Part shown: piece after piece, positions 1 to 9,260 of the stretch
Layout of the letters: each line of letters begins with the position of its first letter
How positions within the stretch are numbered: the first letter of the stretch is position 1
Source: Rs1 sp000416275
Lineage (GTDB): Bacteria; Pseudomonadota; Gammaproteobacteria; Pseudomonadales; Balneatricaceae
Length of the DNA stretch: 64,000 bases
Direction: 5' to 3'
NCBI GenBank assembly: GCA_965243635.1
Contig: OZ251574.1
Span: 248,001 to 312,000, forward strand
Notes under the pieces: model-generated
Told to the model about the DNA's origin: nothing
The model's input: only the letters and a program-made list of their open reading frames with translations
Databases searched by the model: none
Position numbers and translations under genes: made by a program

Positions 1-2
1 GC

Positions 3-551
3 AAATCATTTTTACCTATCTCAACTTACATGGTGGTTACTGAGCCATTGGGAAGTCTGGCAAGCGAGCTTATTACTCGGCAGATAAGTATTGCCGACGA
101 TCGCAGAGCTGCCGATTATTATCGGTTAGTGGATGGCGATAAATTGCTCTGGGGATCGAGGATTACAACCCATCAGCAAAATAATCAACAGCGCTTAGCC
201 AGTCTGCTGCGGGTCGATCTCTGTTCGGTATATCCCGAGCTGAAAGAGGTAAAAATTGAGAAGTCTTGGTCGGGCTTAATGGCCTACGCTAGCCATAAAA
301 TGCCGATCGTCCAACAGCAGAGTAAAGGGCAGTGGCTATGCTCCACTTTTGGTGGACACGGTTTAAATACCGGGACTATTTGCGGCACAATAGTCGCCCA
401 GGCAATATGTGAGATTAACGATGACTATCAATTACTGGCGCCTTTCGGCTGCCAGTGGAATGGTGGCTGGTTGGGGCCGATGGTGGCTAATATGACCTAT
501 AAATATTTGCGTTTTAAAGATAAAATTCAAGAGTCAAATATCATCAGTTAA
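3..551 (+). CDS. FAD-dependent oxidoreductase (DAO/DadA-like), C-terminal part
   Basis: The frame is open from the left window edge, so this is the 3' part of a longer gene; the ATG at 30 is internal. The visible 182 residues match the C-terminal half of DAO-fold flavoenzymes of the gamma-glutamylputrescine oxidase / D-amino-acid dehydrogenase type. Recognisable stretches are YYRLVDGDKLLWGSRI, the WSGLMAYASHKMP segment and the FGGHGLNTG loop, which in this fold lies against the flavin. Such enzymes oxidise amines or amino acids in the cytoplasm or at the inner membrane. A DMT exporter follows 30 bp downstream in the same direction and may be co-transcribed. The substrate cannot be deduced. 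Family call firm, specificity unknown. Confidence 0.8.
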   Translation, partial: KSFLPISTYMVVTEPLGSLASELITRQISIADDRRAADYYRLVDGDKLLWGSRITTHQQNNQQRLASLLRVDLCSVYPELKEVKIEKSWSGLMAYASHKMPIVQQQSKGQWLCSTFGGHGLNTGTICGTIVAQAICEINDDYQLLAPFGCQWNGGWLGPMVANMTYKYLRFKDKIQESNIIS

Positions 552-581
552 ACTATTTTTTGAGCATTTAAAGAGGTGTTA

Positions 582-1502
582 GTGAACTTAACGACCAGAC
601 AATTGGGTACTTTAGAAATGAGTGCCGCAATGATTTTATCCGGATTTATTGGCTTTTTAGTGCTTGAGTCTGAGCAATCCGTTTGGAACGTTATATTTTT
701 TCGCTGCCTGTTTGGGGCGGTTGGATTAGGACTGTACTGCTGGTGGCGCGGTTATTTAAGCCCCTGGCCAATTCGCGGAAAAAACCTCTGGATTGTCTTG
801 GGGGCAGCAATTGCGCTGGTATTAAATTGGATACTCTTATTCAACGCTTATAACTATGCCTCTATATCACTATCAACCGTGGTATATAACACCCAGCCAT
901 TTTTTCTACTGCTGATTGCCGCTTTAGTGTTGGGAGAAAAAATAGCTCTAGTTAAGCTGCCTTGGTTTCTCTCGGCATTTATTGGCTTGTTATTGATAAT
1001 AGAGGTTAATAGCACCGATTTAGTGGCCAGTGATAGCAGTGCAGGTCAACAGATGCTCGGTTTTGCTATGGCTTTGGGTGCCGCTATTTTGTACGCTACC
1101 AACACCTTGCTAACAAAAAGGTTGCCTGAACTGCGCCCTGAAGTTGTCGCGTTCATGAATACTATTATCGGAGTGCTGCTACTCTTTCCGCTAGCAAATT
1201 TTTCGGCGCTACCTGAAACCAGCTTACAGTGGAGCTATCTGCTGATCTTAGGGCTAGTTCACACTTGTCTGATGTATATTTTATTGTATTCAGCTTATCA
1301 AAAACTGCCGATTACGCTGATCGCTATGCTGGCGTTTTTATATCCAGCTATCGCTATACTAGTCGACTATATCGTCTATCAACAAACTTTAAGTTTGTAT
1401 CAATGGCTGGGTATAGCGCTGATTTTATGTAGCGTAACTGGGCTTAATTTAGGCTGGGGAACTAAGCTTTTTTCGCTGATCAACCGAATCAAGAGGAATT
1501 AA
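582..1502 (+). CDS. EamA/DMT family inner-membrane transporter
   Basis: About 306 residues, nearly all hydrophobic, arranged as two repeats of five membrane segments typical of the drug/metabolite transporter superfamily (EamA domains around residues 10-140 and 155-290). Family members export amino acids, metabolites or drugs across the inner membrane. Two GTG starts are possible. The AAAGAGG ribosome site at 570-576 overlaps the GTG at 576 but is well spaced from the GTG at 582, so 582 is preferred. It follows the flavoenzyme gene by 30 bp on the same strand. An insertion sequence begins about 100 bp downstream. Substrate unknown. Confidence 0.85.
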   Translation: MNLTTRQLGTLEMSAAMILSGFIGFLVLESEQSVWNVIFFRCLFGAVGLGLYCWWRGYLSPWPIRGKNLWIVLGAAIALVLNWILLFNAYNYASISLSTVVYNTQPFFLLLIAALVLGEKIALVKLPWFLSAFIGLLLIIEVNSTDLVASDSSAGQQMLGFAMALGAAILYATNTLLTKRLPELRPEVVAFMNTIIGVLLLFPLANFSALPETSLQWSYLLILGLVHTCLMYILLYSAYQKLPITLIAMLAFLYPAIAILVDYIVYQQTLSLYQWLGIALILCSVTGLNLGWGTKLFSLINRIKRN

Positions 1503-1605
1503 AAAATACACAGCACCTCAATAAATAAGCGGCATCCAAGCCATTTTATTATTTTCATGCAAGGTTTTAAATAGAATCTAAATCAGTGGCTGTACTGTCT
1601 GATAT

Positions 1606-3552
1606 GTAACTTCTCAATAACTCGGGGCAGAACGTCAATATAAATCATTTTCTCTTGACAGGGTTTTAGTCCAAAAGTCGTTAAAATTAAAGACCACTTC
1701 CCTTCTTCTTTAAAGTAGCAGCACCGCGTTATACCAGTCCATGTGAGTGGTTTATTTATCTTATACACTCGCGGGTTGCGACTAACTATTCAAATGTCTC
1801 AGACCTCTTCACAGAAGCAAAAAAATCACCTAAAAAAGCCATGGTAAGATAACCTTATCATTCGCTGCTATGACTTAAACCTTTGAAAAAACTCCCTACT
1901 TTACCTGATATTCCAGAAAGTGAACAAACTCCGGTAGTCAAAAGCTTACTACTGATAGTAGAGCAATGCTTTCAAAGTATTCAGCAGCAAGCCGAAGAGA
2001 TCGAGCGGCTCAAAGATGAAGTGCGCGTACTAAAAAAGCAGAAAAAACGGCCCACTTTCAAACCAAGTAACTTGGACAAAGAAACAGATAAATCGACGGG
2101 CGATGATTCAGTATCGACAGAAAACAAAAAGCGGCCAGGCTCAAAGAAACGCTCTAAAAATGCGAATCTAACTATCCATGACGATCAAGTGGTTCAACCG
2201 CAAGACGGTATCCCTCCAGGAGCTCGCTTTAAAGGATACCGGGATTTTATTGTTCAGGAGTTGGTCATTGGCACAAAAAACACCCGTTATCGTCTCGCCC
2301 GTTATGTCACACCAGACGGCCAAACCCTCACCGCTAAATTACCTAAAGAATTGAACGGGCTGCATTACGGTCCTTATTTACTCAGCTATGTCCTTTATCA
2401 ACATCATCACTGTCATGTCACCCAACCTCTATTGCTAGAGCAACTGCGAGAATGGGGGATTGATATCTCCGCCGGTCAAATCAATCGCCTTTTATCCGAG
2501 GGAAAATCTCAATTTCATCAGGAAAAGAACGACATTTTAAAAGCGGGTTTAGCTTTGTCCGATTATGTCACTGTTGACGATTCAGGTGCTCGCCATAAAG
2601 GGGTCAACGGTTATGTCACTCAAATAGGCAACGAGTATTTTGCTTGGTTTGAATCGACAGGCTCTAAGAGTAGGGTTAATTTTTTGGAATTGCTCTGTGC
2701 GGGGGATAAAAGTTATCGTATTAATCATCACGCTGAGTCTTACTGGGTAGATCAAAAATTACCGCATGTCCCACTAAAGCTTCTCTTAGAGAGTGGCTTG
2801 TCGCATTTTGCTAATGCCCTGCGTTGGGAGGAGCATCTTGATGAGCAGGGAATCAACTCGGCGCGCCACCGTCGTATTGCGACGGAAGGCGCTTTACTTG
2901 GTAATGTGCAGCATCAAAACCGGTGCCAGAACTTAGTCATACTCAGTGACGGGGCGGGTCAGTTCAATATTCTGCAGCACGCATTGTGCTGGATTCATAC
3001 TGAGCGTTTGGTACACACAATGCTGCCGTTAAACGAATGGCACCGAGAGGATATAGCGAAAGTACGCGGTGAAATTTGGGATTTATATCGAGGCCTAAAA
3101 ACGTATAAAGTTCAGCCAGGTTCCGATCAGAAAGCCGCGCTGGAGACTTTTTTTGACGAGATTTTTACGCAGCGAACACGTTATGAGTCTTTAAACCAAT
3201 TGCTCAAGCGGATCTACAAAAACAAAGCGAAATTACTGCGAGTATTAGCACGTCCTGAAATTCCCTTACATACCAATGGTAGTGAAACAGATATCAGGGA
3301 TTTCGTAAAAAAGAGAAAGATCAGTGGAGGTACTCGCAGTGATGTTGGAAGAGAGTGCCGAGATACATTTTCCAGTCTAAAAAAGACTTGTCGAAAGCTT
3401 GGTGTGTCATTTTGGGACTATATATTGGATAGAAATTCTGGGATTGGGGATATCCCTCCATTGGCAGAATTAATTCGTCGAGAAGAAGCCGCTGACTAGG
3501 GCTTTAATTGGCGTAAGCTATAGTAGATTGCCCCGTGTTATTGAGAAGTTAC
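1606..3552 (+). mobile_element. 1947-bp IS66-family element (single-transposase type), copy A
   Basis: The ends are imperfect inverted repeats: GTAACTTCTCAATAAC at the left and its complement at the right, each followed inward by a CGGGGCA-type block. The element is flanked by a perfect 8-bp direct repeat, TCTGATAT (1598-1605 and 3553-3560), the duplication length expected for IS66. It carries one transposase gene and no tnpA/tnpB, as in the ISBst12-like branch of IS66. It lies between the DMT transporter and the Spy-like gene. Three more copies of identical length are at 24867, 35814 and 43620. This copy is the most diverged at protein level. Confidence 0.95.
1883..3499 (+). CDS. IS66-family transposase (TnpC-only), copy A
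   Basis: A 538-residue DDE transposase. Residues 25-55 form a coiled coil, followed by a lysine-rich linker. The catalytic core shows VTVDDSGARHKG (first Asp), ILSDGAGQFN (second Asp) and the HTNGSETDIRDF region (Glu). Translation starts at a TTG at 1883, because the only nearby ATG (1870) runs into a stop after two codons. Compared with the other copies it differs at a few positions: Arg instead of Leu near residue 42, Ala instead of Val near 93, and EEAAD rather than EVAAD at the end. The frame is intact, so the copy could be active. Confidence 0.93.
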   Translation: MKKLPTLPDIPESEQTPVVKSLLLIVEQCFQSIQQQAEEIERLKDEVRVLKKQKKRPTFKPSNLDKETDKSTGDDSVSTENKKRPGSKKRSKNANLTIHDDQVVQPQDGIPPGARFKGYRDFIVQELVIGTKNTRYRLARYVTPDGQTLTAKLPKELNGLHYGPYLLSYVLYQHHHCHVTQPLLLEQLREWGIDISAGQINRLLSEGKSQFHQEKNDILKAGLALSDYVTVDDSGARHKGVNGYVTQIGNEYFAWFESTGSKSRVNFLELLCAGDKSYRINHHAESYWVDQKLPHVPLKLLLESGLSHFANALRWEEHLDEQGINSARHRRIATEGALLGNVQHQNRCQNLVILSDGAGQFNILQHALCWIHTERLVHTMLPLNEWHREDIAKVRGEIWDLYRGLKTYKVQPGSDQKAALETFFDEIFTQRTRYESLNQLLKRIYKNKAKLLRVLARPEIPLHTNGSETDIRDFVKKRKISGGTRSDVGRECRDTFSSLKKTCRKLGVSFWDYILDRNSGIGDIPPLAELIRREEAAD

Positions 3553-3823
3553 TCTGATATGTTGCAAGCTATTGGTTTTTAAGCGTTTAAATAAGCACTC
3601 AGCTGAGCTGAGAAGTGCAGTTGATCATTATAATTCCGCCGTAGAAGTAATCTTTTACACTCTGCATGCACGGATTCAGGAAAAAGTTACAACTTGTTAC
3701 AACTTGATGCGTTAGTGAAAAGAGTTTAACACTGCTTTACTAGATACTTCTCCTACAGCAAAGAGATCACCCAAACAGAAAAAGGGGCTCTCAATTAGAT
3801 CTTAACTGAAACGGAGAAATACT

Positions 3824-4279
3824 ATGAAACGTACTACTAAAATTATCAGCGCGGTTGTTATTACTCTTGGTTTAGCAACGGGAGCAACAGCTTATGCGAA
3901 ATATAACAGCGGTTTTGGTGAAGCGCAGGCCGCCTTTATGGTCAGCTACATAGGCAGCGAATTGAGCCTTAATGACAGTCAGCAAAAGCAATTGGAAGTA
4001 CTCAGCGAAAAAATCATTGCCGTAAAAAGCACTTTTCAAGCAGAGGGAAAACCTTTGCATTTTAAACTGAAAAATATGTTAGAGGCCGATAAATTTGATC
4101 AGCAGCAAATTTTAACCATGATCAACCAGAAAATGGAGCTGGTTAATCAAGAAGCTCCAGCAGTCTTAGCGGCTTTAGCTGACTTTCTCGATAATCTCAA
4201 TCCAGAGCAGAAAGCGGAAGTTATCCAGTTTATCGAAGATAAAAAATCAAGACACGGCCGTGGATGGATGAATCACTAG
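3824..4279 (+). CDS. Spy/CpxP-like periplasmic protein (LTXXQ family)
   Basis: 151 residues with an N-terminal signal peptide (about residues 1-24, ending ATAYA) and a helical mature part. It carries two LTXXQ-type elements: LSLNDSQQKQL around residue 50 and LNPEQKAEV around 125. Spy/CpxP proteins act in the periplasm as holdase chaperones or as inhibitors of Cpx-type sensor kinases. The mature part ends in a His/Arg-rich tail (RHGRGWMNH), as in metal-responsive relatives. An OmpR-type regulator and kinase lie about 1 kb downstream on the same strand, so a stress circuit is a reasonable inference. The start is an ATG after GGAGAAATACT. Confidence 0.82.
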   Translation: MKRTTKIISAVVITLGLATGATAYAKYNSGFGEAQAAFMVSYIGSELSLNDSQQKQLEVLSEKIIAVKSTFQAEGKPLHFKLKNMLEADKFDQQQILTMINQKMELVNQEAPAVLAALADFLDNLNPEQKAEVIQFIEDKKSRHGRGWMNH

Positions 4280-4299
4280 TCCACTCCTTGCAAGACACT

Positions 4300-4333
4300 A
4301 AAAAGCTAACTTGAAAATCTAAGTTAGCTTTTT
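4300..4333 (+). terminator. Rho-independent terminator of the Spy-like gene
   Basis: A 13-bp perfect stem, AAAAAGCTAACTT paired with AAGTTAGCTTTTT, has an 8-nt loop and ends in a T run 20 bp after the stop codon. The A-run on the other side means it could also work in reverse. Confidence 0.85.
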
Positions 4334-4426
4334 CCGCCTTCCAAACCCCGCATTCTTTCTGTTCGCCAGAGGCGTGTGAGAGGAATTGATCAGAACTGCT
4401 GATCAATAGCTCTACTGGAGTTGATC

Positions 4427-5060
4427 ATGAGCTTTAATTTCACTGCTAGTTTTCTAGTGCGAAAAATTGTTGGTATTAGTACCACTGATTATTGGATGGC
4501 TAGGTTCAATGAAGATGTATTAGTCAAAGTGCTGCAGGGGGAGCAATTGGCAGGAGAGCTATTAGTTAACGGCATTCCTATCCAGACTTGTGATCAGCGC
4601 CAAGCATTGCTGATAATATTAAATAATTTTCTGATTAGCCCTGTGTCTCCGCCATAGCAAAAGATGCTTTTAATCTCTTCTCTGTGCTCTCTGTGCCCTC
4701 TGTGGTAGAACCAATCCTTTAAAGATTTTTTCACCACAGAGGGCACAGAGGCGCTGCGCTGCACAGAGGAAAAACAAAACACTAGCTGATTAGCACTGCG
4801 TCTTCACAGACTGGCCTAAAGTAAAAAAATTTACAAATATGTGACTTGGCCATAATCTAAACCATTATTAAATCATAGAAACATATTACAACTTTTTAAC
4901 TTGTTGAAATTAAATACTTTGTCAAATAGTCGCCAAGTTGAGCGGAGTATGATGGTCAATCAGGAATAATTTTGCTCTCTGGTTCAGTCGTTTAAGTAGC
5001 AGTCAAAAGGAAATGGTGACTGCGCTGCAGCAGCGGCAGTTTCGTCTCGCGATCGGATAA
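4427..5060 (+). pseudogene. Small gene of unknown function broken by a 335-bp element
   Basis: An ATG at 4427 follows a TGGAG ribosome site. The frame runs into the mobile element at 4630 and stops at 4657. If the element and one copy of its 8-bp duplication are removed, the frame continues from 4973 to a TAA at 5060, giving 96 residues that end with QQRQFRLAIG. After that stop the same frame stays open, with a protein-like stretch (KAKLEQYFSAKPYALP). A shifted frame then reads LLDAFWWAGANHNNL up to the response regulator start. The original gene may therefore have been longer and is now decayed in several places. Its place between a Spy-like gene and the regulator suggests a related envelope function, but no family was recognised. 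Confidence 0.6.
4630..4964. mobile_element. 335-bp non-coding element with CCTGATTA-type ends
   Basis: Left end TCTGATTAGCC and right end GGTCAATCAGG are imperfect 11-bp inverted repeats. The flanks carry a perfect 8-bp direct repeat, AATAATTT (4622-4629 and 4965-4972). It is built of two modules. The first is a long palindrome of CTCTGTG/CACAGAG motifs (about 4675-4771). The second (4786-4964) itself has CTGATTAGC and GGTCAATCAGG ends. No open frame. The same module combination is amplified at 23367-27589, and a shorter relative lies at 33660. It is probably mobilised in trans by an unknown transposase. Confidence 0.75.
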
Positions 5061-5194
5061 GTTATGCTGCAGCCTGCTAAGGCAAAACTCGAACAGTATT
5101 TTTCGGCCAAACCCTATGCTTTGCCGAACCGCACTGCTAGATGCTTTTTGGTGGGCAGGTGCTAATCACAATAATTTATTGGTAACGAAAAATC

Positions 5195-5878
5195 ATGTCC
5201 AAGGTTTTATTAATCGATGATGACCAGAAATTAGCTCCGCTGTTGACAGAGTACTGTGTTCGCTACGGGATTCAGATATCCGCTGCACAACTGCCGTCAA
5301 TCGGGCTAACAATGTTGCAGGAGGAGAGCTTTGCCGCAGTTATTCTGGATGTGATGATGCCGGAGATGGATGGCTTTGAAGTCTGTCGAAAAATTCGTCA
5401 ATTTAGCGATATCCCGATTATCATGTTAACAGCGCGCGGAGAAGTGACTGACCGAGTAGTGGGAATTGAATTGGGGGCGGACGACTACTTACCAAAACCA
5501 TTCGAGCCCCGTGAATTAGTGGCTAGGTTGAATAGTATTATCAAGCGCAAAGGGGTTGGCGTCGCGATCAATGAGCGAGTCGCTAACTTAGAGTATCAAC
5601 AGCTAACGATAAAATGCGAGCAACGTGAAGTCTGGGTCAATAAGCGACAGGTAGAGCTAACCACTATGGAATATCAGCTGTTATTGTTACTGGCGAACAG
5701 CCCGGGAAAAGACTTTAGCAGAGACGCCATTCTCAATCAGTTAAAGGGAATTGATACTGAATTGTTCAGTCGTTCAGTGGATATTTTAGTGAGCCGTCTA
5801 CGCACCAAATTAAAACCCGCCACCCCCATTAAAACCGTCTATGGCTCAGGTTACGCATTTGTTTTAGCTAAGCTATAA
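5195..5878 (+). CDS. OmpR-family response regulator (CpxR/RstA-like)
   Basis: 227 residues. The N-terminal receiver domain (1-120) has the acidic pair IDDD at 7-10, the phospho-acceptor Asp52 in LDVMMPEMDG, the conserved Thr in LTAR and Lys in PKPFEP. The C-terminal winged helix (about 130-227) is of the OmpR type, ending RTKLKP..KTVYGSGYAF. It binds DNA as a phosphorylated dimer and controls transcription. The kinase gene follows after 158 bp, most of it a degenerate short mobile element. The Spy/CpxP-like gene upstream suggests an envelope-stress role, though the true regulon is not visible. Confidence 0.9.
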   Translation: MSKVLLIDDDQKLAPLLTEYCVRYGIQISAAQLPSIGLTMLQEESFAAVILDVMMPEMDGFEVCRKIRQFSDIPIIMLTARGEVTDRVVGIELGADDYLPKPFEPRELVARLNSIIKRKGVGVAINERVANLEYQQLTIKCEQREVWVNKRQVELTTMEYQLLLLLANSPGKDFSRDAILNQLKGIDTELFSRSVDILVSRLRTKLKPATPIKTVYGSGYAFVLAKL

Positions 5879-6006
5879 CCTGAATAAGTGGCTTTACTGC
5901 AGCACATAGCAACAGTTATTGCCACTACAGCGGCTAAAACTTTTACAACTTCACTGTAAAGCCAATCTATTACACTGGGTATTCACTTTGAAGTGACGGA
6001 TCCAAG
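5879..6006. repeat. Degenerate, internally deleted copy of the 160-bp MITE
   Basis: The sequence begins CCTGAATAAGTGGCTT directly after the TAA of the regulator gene and ends GAAGTGACGGATCCAAG. Both ends and several internal blocks (CACATAGC, CTACAGCGG, CACTGTAAA, TATTCACTTTGAAGT) match the elements at 14099 and 48362 in reverse orientation. About 30 bp of the centre is missing. The flanks TATAA and TTTAA fit a 5-bp target duplication with one change. It separates the regulator and kinase genes. Confidence 0.65.
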
Positions 6007-6036
6007 TTTAAATCTATCGATTAGTGGGATTATCAA

Positions 6037-7389
6037 ATGCCGAGTATGCTAAATTTTTTCAAAAAATCTCTTGCAGTGCGATTAATGGTGGTCTTTGCTG
6101 CGGCGAGTGCCGCTATTTTGATCTTGATCTTGTCTATTCTGATTTATGGTTTTGCGTTTCAGTGGAAGGCCAATGTACGACCGCATTTAGAGCAATATTT
6201 AGATTACATCAATGCAGATATTGGTAATCCACCCAACATCGAGCGCGCCAAGTTGTTAGCCGAGCGGCTGCCGATCAATATCTACATAAAAGGGGGAGGT
6301 TTACATTATTCCTCCACTGGTTCCGCTTTAGATGTAGTAGAAATTAAATTTGAAAGCCGGCAGAATAAATGGCGTCACCAAGGTAATAATTACTTAAATA
6401 AACTACAGCAAAAAGGTCAAATTGTGATGTTCGGTGAAAGTGACAACCGGATGATAATGCGCAGTCAAATAGATCAGTATCAAATTTATTTTGAATTGTC
6501 TCACCATGGAAAAACCGAGCAGGCATCCAGCATCGGCTTCTGGTCATTACTGTTTCTTTTTCTCATTCTAGGGATTAGTTTTTGGCAGTTGAGAAGAATG
6601 TTAAAGCCCGTTCAGGATATAAAAATCGGGGTGAAAAAAATGGGCGGTGGGCAGTTGGATTATCAAGTGCCGGTTAGACAGGATAATGATTTGGGAGAAC
6701 TCTCGTCGAGCATCAATAAAATGGCGGCGGATATAACGCAGATGTTGGATGCCAAACGGCAACTGCTATTGGCGGTGAGCCATGAATTAAGATCACCTCT
6801 CACCCGGGCAAAAATAGCGACGCAAATGCTGCCAGACTCCACCAATAAAGCCCGTTTAGAAGAAGATTTAATGGAGATGGAAACGCTGATCACCGATATT
6901 TTGGAGACCGAGCGAATCAATACTCCGCACGCTATCTTAAACAGAGTCCCGGTTGAGTTAGAGCAGTTGATTGCCAGCGTTATCGATGAATTACCGGCCA
7001 ATAAGGTCAGCTTAGAAATACTACAAAGTACTGAATTGCCGCTGTTTGAGCTAGATGAAAAACGTATTCGTTTACTGATGCGAAACACCATTGCCAACGC
7101 AATTTGTCACGGTGGTGCGTCGCTGCCAGCTCCCTGTGTACAGCTTAGTTTTCGCGAGCGACAAATACAAATAAAGGTGATCGATTATGGCGCGGGAATC
7201 GCCGCACAAGATCTAGCGCATGTCACCGAACCTTTCTATCGAGCAGACCCCTCAAGAACCCGTGATACCGGAGGTTTTGGGATAGGACTGTACTTGTGTA
7301 AATTAATTGTCGAAGCGCACGCCGGACAGTTGAGTATTAGCAGTGAAGTCGGCAGGGGAACCTGCGTAAAAATAGTACTTCCAGTGTAG
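6037..7389 (+). CDS. Membrane sensor histidine kinase (CpxA/RstB-like)
   Basis: 450 residues. Membrane segments lie at about residues 12-38 and 165-185, enclosing a roughly 130-residue periplasmic sensor region. HAMP follows (about 185-240). The dimerisation/phospho-acceptor helix VSHELRSPLTRAK has His249. The ATPase domain shows an N-box variant (RNTIANAICHGG), DYGAGI (G1) and GGFGIGLYLCK (G2). It autophosphorylates and passes phosphate to Asp52 of the regulator encoded upstream. The start is an ATG at 6037. No specific sensory domain was recognised. Pairing with the regulator rests on adjacency and orientation. Confidence 0.88.
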   Translation: MPSMLNFFKKSLAVRLMVVFAAASAAILILILSILIYGFAFQWKANVRPHLEQYLDYINADIGNPPNIERAKLLAERLPINIYIKGGGLHYSSTGSALDVVEIKFESRQNKWRHQGNNYLNKLQQKGQIVMFGESDNRMIMRSQIDQYQIYFELSHHGKTEQASSIGFWSLLFLFLILGISFWQLRRMLKPVQDIKIGVKKMGGGQLDYQVPVRQDNDLGELSSSINKMAADITQMLDAKRQLLLAVSHELRSPLTRAKIATQMLPDSTNKARLEEDLMEMETLITDILETERINTPHAILNRVPVELEQLIASVIDELPANKVSLEILQSTELPLFELDEKRIRLLMRNTIANAICHGGASLPAPCVQLSFRERQIQIKVIDYGAGIAAQDLAHVTEPFYRADPSRTRDTGGFGIGLYLCKLIVEAHAGQLSISSEVGRGTCVKIVLPV

Positions 7390-7590
7390 CTGCAAGAGCA
7401 CTCTAGCTTGATTTATGATGAGCAATATTTAGGCGATAGCGATGGCAGGTATTGCCAGACGGACTTGGTACCAGCAAGCGAATATGGGATTATTCAACTT
7501 GCTGTGTGTGGATAATCAAATGCTTATCAGAAATGCTCGGCAGGCCAGCTGCCGTTAACACTCACTAGAGATCGTCTAAGTGGGCTATCA

Positions 7591-7635
7591 AGCTTATAGC
7601 TTATAGCTCAAAACTTATAGCTTATAGCTAAAAAC
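7591..7635. repeat. Short direct repeat of GCTTATAGCTTATAGCT
   Basis: The motif CTTATAGCTTATAGCT occurs twice with A-rich spacers (CAAAA and AAAAA) just before the 3' end of the alcohol dehydrogenase gene. It could reflect slippage. No clear terminator stem was found in it. The rest of 7390-7590 holds no recognisable gene. Confidence 0.5.
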
Positions 7636-7642
7636 TCTATAC

Positions 7643-8800
7643 CTACCAAAGTTGTCGATATAAATCGATTAATTGCTGAGTGGTTGGTTGTATTGGGTTG
7701 TTGGCTGGCGATCCAGAAGCTAGTGCTTGTTCGGCCATTTTTGGCAACAGCGCCATAAATTCGGCTTTATCTACGCCAAATTCTGCAAGCGTAGGTACTT
7801 GAAGATCACGATTGATCGCCCGTAGTTCTTGCAGTAACTTTTGGTTGGCCAATTGATCAGAGTCTAGTTGCTCGGCGACCCCCATCGCCCTTGCGCACTG
7901 TGCATATTTTTCTGCAGCGCCAGCTATCGAAAATTCGGTGACGCTTGGGAGCAACATTGCATTTGATAAGCCATGAGGGACATGAAAGGCAGCGCCTATT
8001 GGTCTACTCATGCCGTGTACGAGTGCAACTGAGGCATTAGAAAAGGCAATTCCGGCTAGCGTTGACCCCAGCATCATCTCCTCACGCGCCTTATGGTTGC
8101 TGCCATCGGTGTAAGCGGTCCGTAAATTAGGGGCGATTAAGCGCATCGCCGCCAGTGCTTGGATATCACTGTAGGCATTGGCTTTTTTACTGACGTAGGC
8201 TTCCATTGCATGGGTCAGAGCGTCAATGCCTGTATCTGCAGTGGTTCGCGGAGGTAGCGATAAAGTTAAAGCGTAATCTACCAGCGCGGCAGTCGGCATA
8301 AAGCCGACTCCGACACAGAGCATTTTTTCGCCGCTGCGCTCTTCGGTGATAATGGTGACACGGGTCACTTCTGAACCGGTACCCGCGGTGGTCGGTACGG
8401 CAATGATGGGTAGGCCCGCTTCGCTGACGATGCGCGGAAATTTGTAATCTTGCATTTCCCCGCCGAGCTTACCTAAGATCGCAATCGCTTTTGCGCTGTC
8501 TATAGGGCTGCCACCACCGAGTGCGATGATGCTGTCATAATTGCCATGCTTAACTTTTTCAACACCCGCTTGAATAGAACTTACTGTAGGTTCAGGGACA
8601 GTGTCATCGAAAATATCTGAGGGGATAGAATTGTCTGTAAGCAACTGCTGGATAGCATCGGCATAGCCTAGTTGCACCATCATTTTATCGGTGATAATCA
8701 GCGGTTTCTTGCAGTTTAAACTAGCTAATACCTGCGGAATAGCCCTGCTAGCACCTTCTCCAACTTGCAGAATACGAGGTAAAATTATTTGAGATGACAT
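7643..8800 (-). CDS. Iron-containing (group III) alcohol dehydrogenase
   Basis: 385 residues, the usual length for the family. The N-terminal half carries the NAD(P)-binding GGGSPIDSAKA motif (around residue 95). The C-terminal half carries the metal ligands in DALTHAMEAY and the HGMSR...HVPHGLSNA segment. These enzymes interconvert primary alcohols (or 1,3-propanediol, lactaldehyde, ethanol) and aldehydes with NAD(P)H in the cytoplasm. The ATG is preceded by an AAAGGAG site. It stands alone on the minus strand and is divergent from the phosphonate-type importer. Any link between the two is unproven. Substrate not predictable. Confidence 0.9.
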   Translation of the reverse strand: MSSQIILPRILQVGEGASRAIPQVLASLNCKKPLIITDKMMVQLGYADAIQQLLTDNSIPSDIFDDTVPEPTVSSIQAGVEKVKHGNYDSIIALGGGSPIDSAKAIAILGKLGGEMQDYKFPRIVSEAGLPIIAVPTTAGTGSEVTRVTIITEERSGEKMLCVGVGFMPTAALVDYALTLSLPPRTTADTGIDALTHAMEAYVSKKANAYSDIQALAAMRLIAPNLRTAYTDGSNHKAREEMMLGSTLAGIAFSNASVALVHGMSRPIGAAFHVPHGLSNAMLLPSVTEFSIAGAAEKYAQCARAMGVAEQLDSDQLANQKLLQELRAINRDLQVPTLAEFGVDKAEFMALLPKMAEQALASGSPANNPIQPTTQQLIDLYRQLW

Positions 8801-9260
8801 TTAAACTCCTTTATTTTTGTTGTGAATAAATTGCGAGACAACCAGCTAAACGAGTCGTTGGATGGGCGAAAATTCTCGATCCGACAGTGCTTTGATATAG
8901 CCTCCCCTATACTGAAACTCCATGCTTAAGTTCTAAAAATCAGCAAGTGATGATGCTGAGTAATGATCGCTCAGCGAGTTGTCACGGGTGCGCTCTGGTA
9001 GTTAAAGGTGGCTAGTAACTGCTAACTGCACTGCAGATGTTACAGGGCTGCAATTAGTTAGTGAAAAACCATATATTGACTAATGTTATATAAACAATCT
9101 TCGATAAAAACAATTTAAACTTTTAATCAACTCATAAATAATAGTGCATGGCCGCTAGCCGGATTGACACTTGGGTGTTCTATTGCTCATCCACTCAATC
9201 AGTGGTCGGGTGCTGATGCTGCTAGGTACGAGTAAAAGTCGATTAAATTGGGTGAGGTGG
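8801..9260. other. Intergenic region, no gene seen
   Basis: Divergent spacer between the alcohol dehydrogenase and the ABC importer operon. It is AT-rich around 9055-9150 and must hold the promoters of both units. No convincing -35/-10 pair was fixed. Nothing coding was recognised on either strand. Confidence 0.5.

Noticed and set aside
1583..1768. 61-codon minus-strand frame at the left end of the 1947-bp IS, present in each copy
   Set aside because: It crosses the terminal repeat, ends in unrelated flanking sequence in each copy, has no ribosome site and no recognised family. Its conservation follows from IS identity.
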